Assembly (NCBI GenBank): GCA_019312705.1
Contig: JAFDCW010000022.1
Span: 1 to 15,555 of the forward strand
Direction of reading: 5' to 3'
Source: Deltaproteobacteria bacterium
GTDB taxonomy: Bacteria > Myxococcota > Polyangia > Polyangiales > B10-G4
DNA length: 15,555 bases
Positions 6,129-13,665 of this stretch are shown here, one piece after another (positions within the stretch are counted from its first letter, which is position 1; each line of letters begins with the position of its first letter). The notes under the pieces were generated by a model that was given only the letters and a program-made list of their open reading frames with translations, did no database searches and was not told the DNA's origin. The translations under genes and the position numbers were made by a program.

Positions 6129-8266
6129 ACCGGACGCAGCGCATCGCGATACTCGTACTCAGCCTCACTCCCCTCGTCGCGGCCTGCGGCGGCGGTGGTG
6201 GTGCTTTCGGGCCGACCTTCCCCGACAACCGATCGGAACAGCTCGACCCAGTGCTCGCGCGCATGGCGACGGCGCCGGCCCCGCGGGCACCGGCCGTGGC
6301 GGTTTCCCTCGGGGGGACCCCCCCCGAGCTCGTCGCCTTCGACCTCGAATCGGCAGAAGTTCGTTGGCGTCAGCCGAGCGCATCGACGAGCACTCCCCAG
6401 ATCGCCGGGCGCCTAGTCTTCACCCTCGAGGCCCCGTCCATCATCGCCCGGGACCTCGAAACCGGGGCTATCGTATTCCGGGAGGACGCAGGTTCCCTGC
6501 CCCTCGTGGGCGCAGCCGGCGAGGGGGACCTCGCGGTAGCCGTACTCTCGACCGGCGGCGGTGTCGGCGCCCAGAGCCGCATGATCATTGCCCGCGGCGG
6601 CGACGTGCACGACGTCATCGACGTCACCTTCGCCATGGGCGTCCCTGCGGTTCGGGCGGGCATGCTCTTCATCCCGTGGAGCAACCAGAACCTCAGCGTG
6701 CTCGATGGCGAGACCGGCGAAGAACTCGCCCGGGTGCGCATCTCGGATGAGGTCATCGGCCACGCACTCGTGTCCTCGGACAACGTCTACACCGGCCAAG
6801 CCAACCTCATCCGGCTCACGTCGGCGACCGTCCGAGGTACTCGGGATGGTGCGGCGTGGTTCGGGGCGTCCGTCGGAGAATTGCCTGGCACGCCGTCCTT
6901 CATGCGGGACGCATATGCGCCCCCGCCGTCGCCCCAGAGCGCCGTCCACCGGGTCCGCCTGGACTTTCTGCCGACCGGTAACGGGGAGGCGGTCGTACTC
7001 AGCGACGACAACATCTACTACACCTTCTACCGTTTGGTATTCGCCCTCGCTCCAGAAACCGGCGCCGTCAAGTGGGTCTACGAAAACGACGCCGACATCG
7101 TCGGCGGCGGCGCCCTGGCCGGCGGCGTGATCATCGCCGACGCCGCCGGGGCCCTGCGTCGCCTCTCGGCTGCCGACGGCCGGGTCACTTGGACCGCGTC
7201 TTCGGAGGCTACGTCGGTGGTGACCGCCCTCCGCGTCGGCGGATTCGCGGCTGCAGGAGCCGCGAGTGGCGAGGTTCAGAGCCTCGCCGACCAACTTTCG
7301 GCAGCGATCCAGAACCCCGACGCACGCCTGGCTCCGGCCCTGCTCTTCGCCGTCAGCCAGCTCGCCGCCTCCTCCGGGGCCGACGTGACGGCGAACTTGA
7401 TCACTCTCTGCGACCGACGAGCCCTGCCTGAGCAGGTCCGCGCCACAGCCTGCGCCGCCCTCGGCGATCGCGTAGAAGGGCGCGAGGAACTCGTCACCGC
7501 CCTCGAACGGCACGCGCGTTTTCTCGAAGGCACGACCGCTCCGCCGGTGGGTGCCCTCGCCCGAGCAGCCGCGCGCATGGAGGAGCGGGCAGCCGTTCCC
7601 CATCTGATTGCCCACCTCCGGGACCCCGCTACCGACCTGGCCGCAGTGGCCCTGATCTTCATCGCCCTGGGGGAACTGGGTGACGAGAGCGCCGCGGCGC
7701 CGATCGGCGAATACCTGCGGCTGTACCACGCCGAGGAGGCCGACGATGAGCTCACCGTGGCCCTGGGCGCCGGGATTGACGCGCTGGTGAGCCTCGAGGG
7801 GCCGGTGGCCCGAGACCTCCTCGAAGAGATCGCGGACGACACGATGGGCCTCGCGCCAGTCCGCGGCAAGGCCCGGGACGCGGTCACGGCGATGGACGAG
7901 GCCGAAGCGGCAGCCGAAGCGGCGGACGCCGAGCGGGAGACCCCAACCGTAGACGAGGACGCCGCAGCAGAGGCAGACGGGGAGGAGCAGCAAGAGGATG
8001 CGCGCCCTCAGACCATTACGGTGGAGATTGTCGGCGACGTGCTCGCCCCAGTCCGCCGCGAACTGACCCTCTGTCTGTCCACCACCGAAGGGCGCCCGCG
8101 AACGGCTCGGGTAATCTTGCTCTTCAGCGGAGAAGGTGCCGTGGAGACCGTGTCCGTCACGCCGGCGTCGGTCGCCGCATGCATCGAGCCACTGATCCGT
8201 GCCCAGACCTTCCCCGCCAATGAGGGTGCCTCGAGGCAGCAGGTCATCTACACGGTTCGACGGTAA
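6125..8266 (+). CDS. Lipoprotein with PQQ-like beta-propeller, HEAT repeats and AgmX/PglI-like C-terminal domain
   Basis: The protein has 713 residues. The start is the ATG at 6125 (GAGAGG at 6111-6116); the frame is open far upstream, but that part is out of frame with the HEAT gene and non-coding. A lipobox, LVAAC, puts the lipidated Cys at 21. Residues about 55-390 carry PQQ/BamB-like propeller blades, for example VFALAPETGAVKWVYE (305-320) and LRRLSAADGRVTW (344-356). Residues about 395-590 are HEAT-like helices. An acidic Ala/Glu linker (about 590-628) leads to a C-terminal domain (about 635-713) resembling the AgmX/PglI C-terminus, with the paired cysteines C650 and C686 and the RAQTFPANEG motif. 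It overlaps the upstream HEAT gene by four bases. The likely role is an outer-membrane or periplasmic assembly scaffold; the domain combination is the unusual part. Confidence 0.88.
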   Translation: MNRTQRIAILVLSLTPLVAACGGGGGAFGPTFPDNRSEQLDPVLARMATAPAPRAPAVAVSLGGTPPELVAFDLESAEVRWRQPSASTSTPQIAGRLVFTLEAPSIIARDLETGAIVFREDAGSLPLVGAAGEGDLAVAVLSTGGGVGAQSRMIIARGGDVHDVIDVTFAMGVPAVRAGMLFIPWSNQNLSVLDGETGEELARVRISDEVIGHALVSSDNVYTGQANLIRLTSATVRGTRDGAAWFGASVGELPGTPSFMRDAYAPPPSPQSAVHRVRLDFLPTGNGEAVVLSDDNIYYTFYRLVFALAPETGAVKWVYENDADIVGGGALAGGVIIADAAGALRRLSAADGRVTWTASSEATSVVTALRVGGFAAAGAASGEVQSLADQLSAAIQNPDARLAPALLFAVSQLAASSGADVTANLITLCDRRALPEQVRATACAALGDRVEGREELVTALERHARFLEGTTAPPVGALARAAARMEERAAVPHLIAHLRDPATDLAAVALIFIALGELGDESAAAPIGEYLRLYHAEEADDELTVALGAGIDALVSLEGPVARDLLEEIADDTMGLAPVRGKARDAVTAMDEAEAAAEAADAERETPTVDEDAAAEADGEEQQEDARPQTITVEIVGDVLAPVRRELTLCLSTTEGRPRTARVILLFSGEGAVETVSVTPASVAACIEPLIRAQTFPANEGASRQQVIYTVRR

Positions 8267-8284
8267 TCTCGAGACCGAGGGCCC

Positions 8285-8449
8285 ATGGGCGATACGAGTT
8301 CATCCGATGACGTCGTGCGTCGCCGCGCCGAGGGCAAGTGCGAGCTCTGCGGCGCGAGCGATGAACTCGCGATACGCCCGGTGACTTCCGGGGCCCCCGA
8401 CACCTCGACCAGCAGAAACCGCGGTCCGTCGCGATACTCCCTCCCGTGA
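8285..8449 (+). pseudogene. PhnA-like / HNH-like zinc-ribbon fragment
   Basis: A 54-codon frame starts at ATG 8285 and reads MGDTSSSDDVVRRRAEGKCE, then LCGASDELAIRPV. The R-x3-GKCELCGA segment resembles the N-terminal zinc ribbon of PhnA-type proteins, or the first CxxC of some HNH nucleases; the second metal-binding pair expected further on is missing. From about codon 44 the frame enters the inverted 51-bp repeat and ends inside it with NRGPSRYSLP. A gene fragment cut short by the repeat is the simplest reading. A functional small protein cannot be excluded, and the resemblance rests on a short motif. Confidence 0.4.
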
Positions 8450-8465
8450 CTCTGCATCCCACACT
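8415..8465 (-). repeat. 51-bp dispersed repeat, copy 2 (3' end of the flavoprotein gene)
   Basis: Read on the minus strand, this matches 4479-4529 at 49 of 51 positions. It begins four bases after the stop codon of the minus-strand flavoprotein gene (stop at 8470-8472), so it has the same orientation and nearly the same distance from a gene end as copy 1. Sequence beyond the far edge (below 8415) shows no similarity to the region after copy 1. Confidence 0.8.
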
Positions 8466-8469
8466 GAAC

Positions 8470-9198
8470 TCAGTCGTAGCGTTCCGTGTGGATCCGCGAT
8501 CGGTCGTAGCCGAAATCGGCTTTGAGCAGACGCCGCACGTCCTTGACCATCTTCGATAGGCCACAGATGAAGACGTGGGACTCTGGACCCGCACAGTGCT
8601 CACCGAGATGCGTCTGCACGTAGCCGGTCCGCCCCGGCCAGTCGCCCGCGGCCCGAGAGAGCGTCGACGCGTAGTGGAATCGTTCGTGGGCGGCCGCCAG
8701 GGCCTCGAGTTCTTCACGATAGAGAATGTCCTCGGGGGTGCGACAGCCGAAGAGCAGAGTGATGGGCGGCCCCTCGACGGGAGAGCGGCGGAGCTCGGCC
8801 TGCAACATCGCCCGGAGAGGGGCAACGCCGGTGCCCGTACCGACCAGGACGACCGGCGCCTCCGGCGGAACGCCGTCGAGGGTGAAGAAGCCGAGGGGAC
8901 CCCCGGCGTCGACGCGGGTTCCCAAGGACATGGCGTGCAGGGCACCGGAAGCCGGCCCTCCTTCGACGAAGGTCACCGCGAGTTCGACGCGATCCGGCTC
9001 CACCGGGTCCGGGGAGGCAGCGATCGAGTAGCTGCGCTGAAGCTCACCCTCGTCTGTGGCGACGTAAAGCGTGAGCCACTGACCGGCGACGTAGTCGAAC
9101 GCCTCACCGTCCGCCGTTCGAAAGCCCAGCTCGCGGACCGTCGGACTCAGGGCCCGGGCCGACCGCAAAAGGAGTTCACGACGTTCTGGGCGCGGCAT
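8470..9198 (-). CDS. Ferredoxin-NADP reductase-like FAD/NAD(P)-binding oxidoreductase
   Basis: This is a 242-residue flavoprotein reductase. Residues about 5-105 form the FAD-binding barrel with RSYSIA (55-60), the R-x-Y-S flavin motif. Residues about 112-242 form the nucleotide-binding domain with GTGTGVAP (120-127), LLFGCR (148-153), ICGLSKMVKD (211-220) and the C-terminal HTERYD (237-242). No 2Fe-2S domain is attached at either end, so it should pass electrons between NAD(P)H and a separate carrier. It is divergent from a gene for a multi-cluster Fe-S protein, 68 bases away, which is a plausible partner. The ATG at 9198 has little ribosome binding site; the barrel begins soon after it, so no upstream start is needed. 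Substrate and direction of electron flow are unknown. Confidence 0.9.
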   Translation of the reverse strand: MPRPERRELLLRSARALSPTVRELGFRTADGEAFDYVAGQWLTLYVATDEGELQRSYSIAASPDPVEPDRVELAVTFVEGGPASGALHAMSLGTRVDAGGPLGFFTLDGVPPEAPVVLVGTGTGVAPLRAMLQAELRRSPVEGPPITLLFGCRTPEDILYREELEALAAAHERFHYASTLSRAAGDWPGRTGYVQTHLGEHCAGPESHVFICGLSKMVKDVRRLLKADFGYDRSRIHTERYD

Positions 9199-9266
9199 CA
9201 GGCGGCGATATAGCGTGGGCGCAATCTCGGTGCCAGGGGACGCGGAGGCCTGAGGCGTGATAAACC

Positions 9267-10472
9267 GTGTTCATGCCGAGCCAGCTACCGCTCGTCGACG
9301 CTCACGAAAAGGAGCATACGTACTGCACCTTCTGTCCGAAGCTGTGCCGTCACGCGTGCCCCGTGGCGACCGTCGAAGGCCGGGAGACGACAACCCCCTG
9401 GGCAAAGATGGCCGCGCTACACCACGTCGCCAACGGCAACCTCCCCCATACCGACGAGGTCGCGGCCACGTGGTGGGCGTGCACCGGCTGCATGCGCTGC
9501 AAGACATTCTGCGACCACGACAATGAGGTCGCCGTCGCCCTGGGCGCCGGACGAGCCGAGGCGCTGTCTCGGGGGACCGCTCCCCGCGCAGCCCGAGAGC
9601 TCCGGGAGACCCATCGAGGGCGCGTTGCTCGGGCGAGCGCTGCCGCCGCGGCCATCTTCGGGGACTCGGCAGAAAGCAGCTCCAAGGCGACCTCGACGAT
9701 CGCCTACGCGCCCGGCTGCACCGCCTGCGTCACCGCCCCCGAAGAAGCCCGAGCCGGTCTCTTAGCCGTCGAGGGTCTGACGAAGAAGTCCGCTGCGGTC
9801 CTCGGCGGTCGGTGCTGCGGCCTGCCCCTCCTCGACGCAGGAGACCCTGACGGATTCCTCCGAGCGGCGCGGGCTTTCATCGACGACGCGGGAGGCGCTA
9901 GGCGGGTGGTCTTTCTCGACCCCGGGTGCCTGCACGCCCTTCGGGTTCTGGCCCCGGCGCTCGACCCCACGTTTCCATCGTTTCGCGGTGAATCTCGCCG
10001 GGACTCCCGCGGCGACGCCCCCGAACTCTTGCACCTGAGCGAGTTGGCCGCCGAGAATCTCGACTCCCTCTCGGTCGTCGCGGTGACCGCGGGCTCTGTT
10101 CGTTACCACGATCCCTGCCGCCTCGGGCGCGGCCTTGGCGTCTACGATGCCCCTCGCGAGGTTCTCACGCGGGTCCTCGGCCGGCGCCCCGAAGAGCTGC
10201 ATCAAACCCGAGAGCATGCCGAGTGCAGCGGTGCCGGCGGGCAACTCCCGCGGACGTCCCCGGAATCTGCCCAGGCCATAGCCAAAGAGCGGCACGCCGA
10301 CAACGAGCTCGCAGGGGGCGGCGCCATCGTGAGCCCCTGCCCGGCCTCACGCCGCGCCTTCGAAAAGGCCGGAACTCGGGCGCTGTCCTTCGCCACCCTG
10401 CTGGCCGCTTCCGCCGGCCCCGTTGATGAGCCCCCGGCGGCGTCTCCAGATGACGAAAAGTTGCCCCCATGA
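9267..10472 (+). CDS. CCG-domain 4Fe-4S protein ((Fe-S)-binding oxidoreductase subunit, HdrD/GlpC/GlcF-like)
   Basis: The protein has 401 residues. Two N-terminal 4Fe-4S motifs are visible: C20-x2-C23-x3-C27-x3-C31-P and C72-x2-C75-x2-C78-x3-C82. Two CCG (cysteine-rich) domains follow. The first has C151, GGRCCGLPLLDAG (C183, C184) and DPGC (C221). The second has YHDPCRLGRGLGVYDAPRE (C284), ECSGAGG (C320) and SPCP (C358); here the second Cys of the usual CC pair is Ser. This layout is that of the iron-sulfur electron-transfer subunits of heterodisulfide reductase, glycolate oxidase and glycerol-3-phosphate dehydrogenase. No flavin dehydrogenase subunit is adjacent, but a flavoprotein reductase is divergent. 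The GTG at 9267 (TGAGG at 9251-9255) or the ATG at 9273 could be the start. The stop overlaps the next gene by four bases. Confidence 0.92.
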   Translation: MFMPSQLPLVDAHEKEHTYCTFCPKLCRHACPVATVEGRETTTPWAKMAALHHVANGNLPHTDEVAATWWACTGCMRCKTFCDHDNEVAVALGAGRAEALSRGTAPRAARELRETHRGRVARASAAAAAIFGDSAESSSKATSTIAYAPGCTACVTAPEEARAGLLAVEGLTKKSAAVLGGRCCGLPLLDAGDPDGFLRAARAFIDDAGGARRVVFLDPGCLHALRVLAPALDPTFPSFRGESRRDSRGDAPELLHLSELAAENLDSLSVVAVTAGSVRYHDPCRLGRGLGVYDAPREVLTRVLGRRPEELHQTREHAECSGAGGQLPRTSPESAQAIAKERHADNELAGGGAIVSPCPASRRAFEKAGTRALSFATLLAASAGPVDEPPAASPDDEKLPP

Positions 10473-12367
10473 CGAGGCTCTGGCACAGGCTAACGGTGGC
10501 GACCCTCGCCTGCCTCCTGGTGCTCTCCCTCGGTTGCCCCCCCAGCGCCGGGACGACCACGATCAACCTCCCCGCCCTCACGAGCGACGACCCGGAAGCG
10601 GAGGCCGAGATGGACTCGGCCCGGGCAGCGCTCTCGGCGGGAGACCTCGAGGACGCAAAACGGCGCTTCGAGCTCTTCCTCGCCCAGCGCCCCGACGACC
10701 CTCTGACGCCCGTAGCCCACCTCGGCCTGGCACGCATCTTCCTCGCCGAAGGAGAACCCGCCGACGCCCGGCCCCATCTCGCCGTCGTGGCGGGCCACCC
10801 AGACGACGCCATCGCAGAGAAGGGGCGATTCTACGACGGGGTTGCGCTCCAGATGCTTGGTCAAAACGAAGAAGCCCTGGCGCGGCTCCGCCCCTTCGTC
10901 GGGCAAACCGTGGACCCAACGGAGACCACGATCCTCCTCGAGACCATTGCCGCCGCGGCCGACCAACTCGGTGACCCGGTCATGGCGATCGAAGCCCTCG
11001 ATGCGCTCACCCGGGCCCCCGTCTCGGATGAGGCAAAGGAGGGTGCCCGACAGCGCATCGCGGAGCTCGTCGACCAACCCCATACGGCCGAAGAGATTCG
11101 CCGCGCCGCAGACGAGCTACCCCATGACGGAGCCGCATGGCCCCTCGTGGCCCAGCGCTCCCTTCGACAATCGTACGAGTCCGGAGACATGGCCCGGGTA
11201 CATCAACTGGCGGAAGAGCTCCGACAGGAGGGCATCGAGCTCGACGACGAACTCATCGAGATGGCGGTGCGGGCGGACCGAAGTCAGGACGCAGACCCGC
11301 GAACCATCGGGGCAATCCTTCCCCTCTCCGGTCGTGGCCGGGAGGTCGGTCAGCTGGCTCTCAAGGGCATGATGCTCGCCCTCGGGGCGGGGCACCAAGG
11401 GCCGGCGAATGCGGACAGCCCTCAAATCGTATTTCGCGATGATGGCGGAGAGCCGTCCCGAGCCCGAGCCGCGGTCGAAGAGCTCGTCACCCTGCATCGC
11501 GTGATCGCCATCGTTGGCCCGCTCTCTGGGGCCACGGCGGACGCGGCAGCGCGGCGCGCTCAAGAACTCGGCGTGCCCCTCGTCGCACTCTCGCCAAACG
11601 CCGATCTGACCGAAATCGGCCCGATGGTGCACCGAATGTTCATGAGCCCTCGGGGGGAGACGGATGCGCTGGTGAGGGCCGCGGCGGCCCGCGGCGCAAC
11701 GCGCTTCGCCGTACTGCACCCCGAGTCGGGCTTCGGGACCGCCATGGCCGATGCATTCGCCGAGAGCGTGGCCGCGGCTGGGGCCGAGCTCGTGGTTCGG
11801 CGGGCATACGATAGCGCCGCGACAGCCTTTGGCAGCGACGCCGCGGCGCTCCACGACGAGGACTTTGACGCGCTCTTCATCGCGGATGCGGCCAACCGGG
11901 TCGCGCTCCTGGCGCCGGCCCTCGCGAGCACGGGACTCTGGAGCACGGCCGGGGGAGGCGCGTCTTCCGGGGACCGCCGCTCCGTGACGATGCTCTTTCC
12001 GAGCGTTGCGTTCTCCGAGTCCCTCGCGCGTTCGACCGGCCGGTACCTCGACGGCGCGCTCTTCTCGGCCCCCTACTGGGCGCCGGTCGCGACCGGCCGG
12101 GGTCGCGAGTTCACCGACGCCTTCCAGGAGCGCTTTGGGCTCTCCCCGAACGCGTTCGCCGCCTGGGCCTACGACGCTGTGAGTCTGGTTCGCCGGGGCG
12201 TCGACGGGGGGGCACTGACTAGGCCGGACCTCGCCGACGAGCTCCACCGAACGCGCATGGAAACTGTCACCCCGGGAGGCGGCTTCGGCCCCGACCGCGG
12301 CCCCCTCGAGAGCACGCGCATCCTGACCCTGACCAACGGCGCGTTCACTCTGGTGACCGCCGAGTAG
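10469..12367 (+). CDS. TPR / periplasmic-binding-fold lipoprotein (penicillin-binding protein activator LpoA-like)
   Basis: The protein has 632 residues. A signal sequence ends in the lipobox LSLGC, with Cys23 as the lipidation site. Residues about 44-250 are TPR-like helices, including SAGDLEDAKRRFELFLAQRP (56-75). Residues about 278-625 form a type-1 periplasmic-binding fold: TIGAILPLSGRGREVGQLAL (279-298), IAIVGPLSGATADAAA (346-361) and GVPLVALSPNADLT (368-381). TPR plus this fold is the architecture of LpoA, the outer-membrane lipoprotein that activates a peptidoglycan synthase; related proteins are also annotated as branched-chain amino acid-binding proteins. No ABC transporter genes are nearby, which favours the LpoA-like reading. 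It is coupled to the Fe-S gene by an ATGA overlap, but no functional link is obvious. It ends 19 bases from the converging kinase gene. Confidence 0.85.
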   Translation: MTRLWHRLTVATLACLLVLSLGCPPSAGTTTINLPALTSDDPEAEAEMDSARAALSAGDLEDAKRRFELFLAQRPDDPLTPVAHLGLARIFLAEGEPADARPHLAVVAGHPDDAIAEKGRFYDGVALQMLGQNEEALARLRPFVGQTVDPTETTILLETIAAAADQLGDPVMAIEALDALTRAPVSDEAKEGARQRIAELVDQPHTAEEIRRAADELPHDGAAWPLVAQRSLRQSYESGDMARVHQLAEELRQEGIELDDELIEMAVRADRSQDADPRTIGAILPLSGRGREVGQLALKGMMLALGAGHQGPANADSPQIVFRDDGGEPSRARAAVEELVTLHRVIAIVGPLSGATADAAARRAQELGVPLVALSPNADLTEIGPMVHRMFMSPRGETDALVRAAAARGATRFAVLHPESGFGTAMADAFAESVAAAGAELVVRRAYDSAATAFGSDAAALHDEDFDALFIADAANRVALLAPALASTGLWSTAGGGASSGDRRSVTMLFPSVAFSESLARSTGRYLDGALFSAPYWAPVATGRGREFTDAFQERFGLSPNAFAAWAYDAVSLVRRGVDGGALTRPDLADELHRTRMETVTPGGGFGPDRGPLESTRILTLTNGAFTLVTAE

Positions 12368-12386
12368 GCAGTAGCGGAGGCCCCTC

Positions 12387-13601
12387 TCAGAGGAAGAGGA
12401 GCGTGACCACGGTTCCACCGAGAATGAGGGCGCCGAGGAGGGCCGCCCCAACTACGATGATGAGGCCCGTGGGGACCGAGGCCCGCGGCATCAAGGCCGC
12501 ATTCGTCACCGCGCCGACGCCGGCGGGCATCGGGTCCGGCGTCTGAGGAATAGACAGCGGGGTCCCGCCCGGCGGCGCCGCCGGGGCAGTCACGTGGGAG
12601 AGGCGCTCCACGAGAGCAGATGCTGGGGTCCTCGCGAGTTCTTCTACGGACCCACTGAGGCCGTAGGCGGCGAGGGCGGCGCCTGCCAATCCTGCACAAG
12701 ACTCGTAGCGATTGGCCTTGTCTTTGGCAAGGCCCCTCTGGATGACGTCGTCGAGGCCCGGCGGCAAGCCCGGCCGGGTCTGGCTCGCAAGAGGCGGCGT
12801 GCCGTTGACGATCTTCATCAAGATCTCAGCGACCGAAGATCCTTCGAATGCGATCTTTCCGGTGCACATCTCGAAGAGGATCGCGGCAACCGCGAAGATG
12901 TCCGTTCGCTGGTCGACGTCCTGCTTCCCCATCGCCTGCTCCGGCGACATGTAGTAGGGCGATCCGAGAGTCGTTCCGAATGCCGTCAGCTTCGGTCCCA
13001 TCTCCATCTGGAGCTTCACCGACCCGAAGTCGAGCAGCCGAACCTCGACGCCGTCATCGCCGTCGCAGAGGAAGATGTTGTCTGGCTTGAGATCGCGGTG
13101 AATCACGCCGAAGGAGTGCGCGTAGTCTAGGGCGAGGGCGGCCTGGGTCAGGATGCGGACGATGCGTTCGCGTCCGATCGCGCCTTCGCGACGCAGAAGC
13201 TCCCCGAGTTCTTCGCCCACGAGGTACTCCATGTTGAGGAACCAGCTTCCGTCGCCGGTCTCACCGAACTCCAGCACCTTGACGATGTACGGATTGTCGA
13301 ACTCGTTGGCCGTCTGGTATTCGCGCTTGAAGCGCTCGACGGCGACGTGGTCTTTGGCGACGTCGGGGTGGAGAACCTTGATTGCCACCCGGGCCTTCGT
13401 CTCGGGATGGCGCCCCTCGTAGACTCGCCCCATCGCGCCGTCTGCGACCCGGGCGACGACCATGTACCCACCGAGGTGTGTACCGAGGCGCGCATCCACA
13501 TCCGCGGGGTCTTGGACCTGGATCGTTATGATCCCGTCCTGGCCACAGAAGAAGACAGCGTCCTCGTAGACCTCATGACAATGGGGGCAGCGTCGACTCA
13601 C
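12387..13601 (-). CDS. Hanks-type Ser/Thr protein kinase with N-terminal zinc ribbon and C-terminal membrane anchor
   Basis: The protein has 404 residues. I start it at the GTG at 13601, because it begins directly with a zinc-ribbon-like segment, SRRCPHCHEVY with FFCGQDG (Cys 5, 8 and 19), and the longer frame runs antisense to the transporter gene. The kinase domain spans about 41-300: the glycine-rich loop ADGAMGRVYEG (53-63), VAIK with Lys75, Glu94 in the likely C-helix, HRDLKPDN (168-175), DFG (191-193) and SPYYMSPEQ (214-222). All catalytic residues are present, so it should be active. A Pro/Ala-rich linker (about 335-378) leads to one membrane helix (about 379-403) at the very C-terminus, placing the kinase in the cytoplasm at the membrane. 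It has no extracellular sensor domain. It is divergent from a fatty acid transporter; its substrates are unknown. Confidence 0.92.
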   Translation of the reverse strand: MSRRCPHCHEVYEDAVFFCGQDGIITIQVQDPADVDARLGTHLGGYMVVARVADGAMGRVYEGRHPETKARVAIKVLHPDVAKDHVAVERFKREYQTANEFDNPYIVKVLEFGETGDGSWFLNMEYLVGEELGELLRREGAIGRERIVRILTQAALALDYAHSFGVIHRDLKPDNIFLCDGDDGVEVRLLDFGSVKLQMEMGPKLTAFGTTLGSPYYMSPEQAMGKQDVDQRTDIFAVAAILFEMCTGKIAFEGSSVAEILMKIVNGTPPLASQTRPGLPPGLDDVIQRGLAKDKANRYESCAGLAGAALAAYGLSGSVEELARTPASALVERLSHVTAPAAPPGGTPLSIPQTPDPMPAGVGAVTNAALMPRASVPTGLIIVVGAALLGALILGGTVVTLLFL

Positions 13602-13665
13602 GGCCCGAAATCGTAGCGGAATCTCAGGCGGCGCGGCAATGTGAAACGGCGCTATGGTGCCGACT

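Noticed and set aside
6413..7993. A 526-residue open frame on the minus strand opposite the propeller lipoprotein
   Set aside because: It is a shadow of GC-rich codon use: no recognisable domain, wholly opposite a gene with clear lipobox, propeller and C-terminal motifs.
4479..8465. A transposon with the 51-bp repeats as terminal inverted repeats
   Set aside because: There is no transposase or integrase between them, and no target-site duplication is visible outside them.
9199..9266. TATAT-containing segment as a promoter for the flavoprotein gene
   Set aside because: The TATATC near 9207-9212 would give an almost leaderless transcript, and no -35 element stands at a suitable distance.
12368..12386. 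Short GAGG/CCTC pairing as a terminator between the LpoA-like gene and the kinase
   Set aside because: Only four paired bases and no T-run in a 19-base gap; not distinguishable from chance.
11117..12451. A 444-residue minus-strand open frame opposite the LpoA-like gene
   Set aside because: Composition is Arg/Gly/Glu-rich with no motif, and it lies antisense to a well-supported gene.
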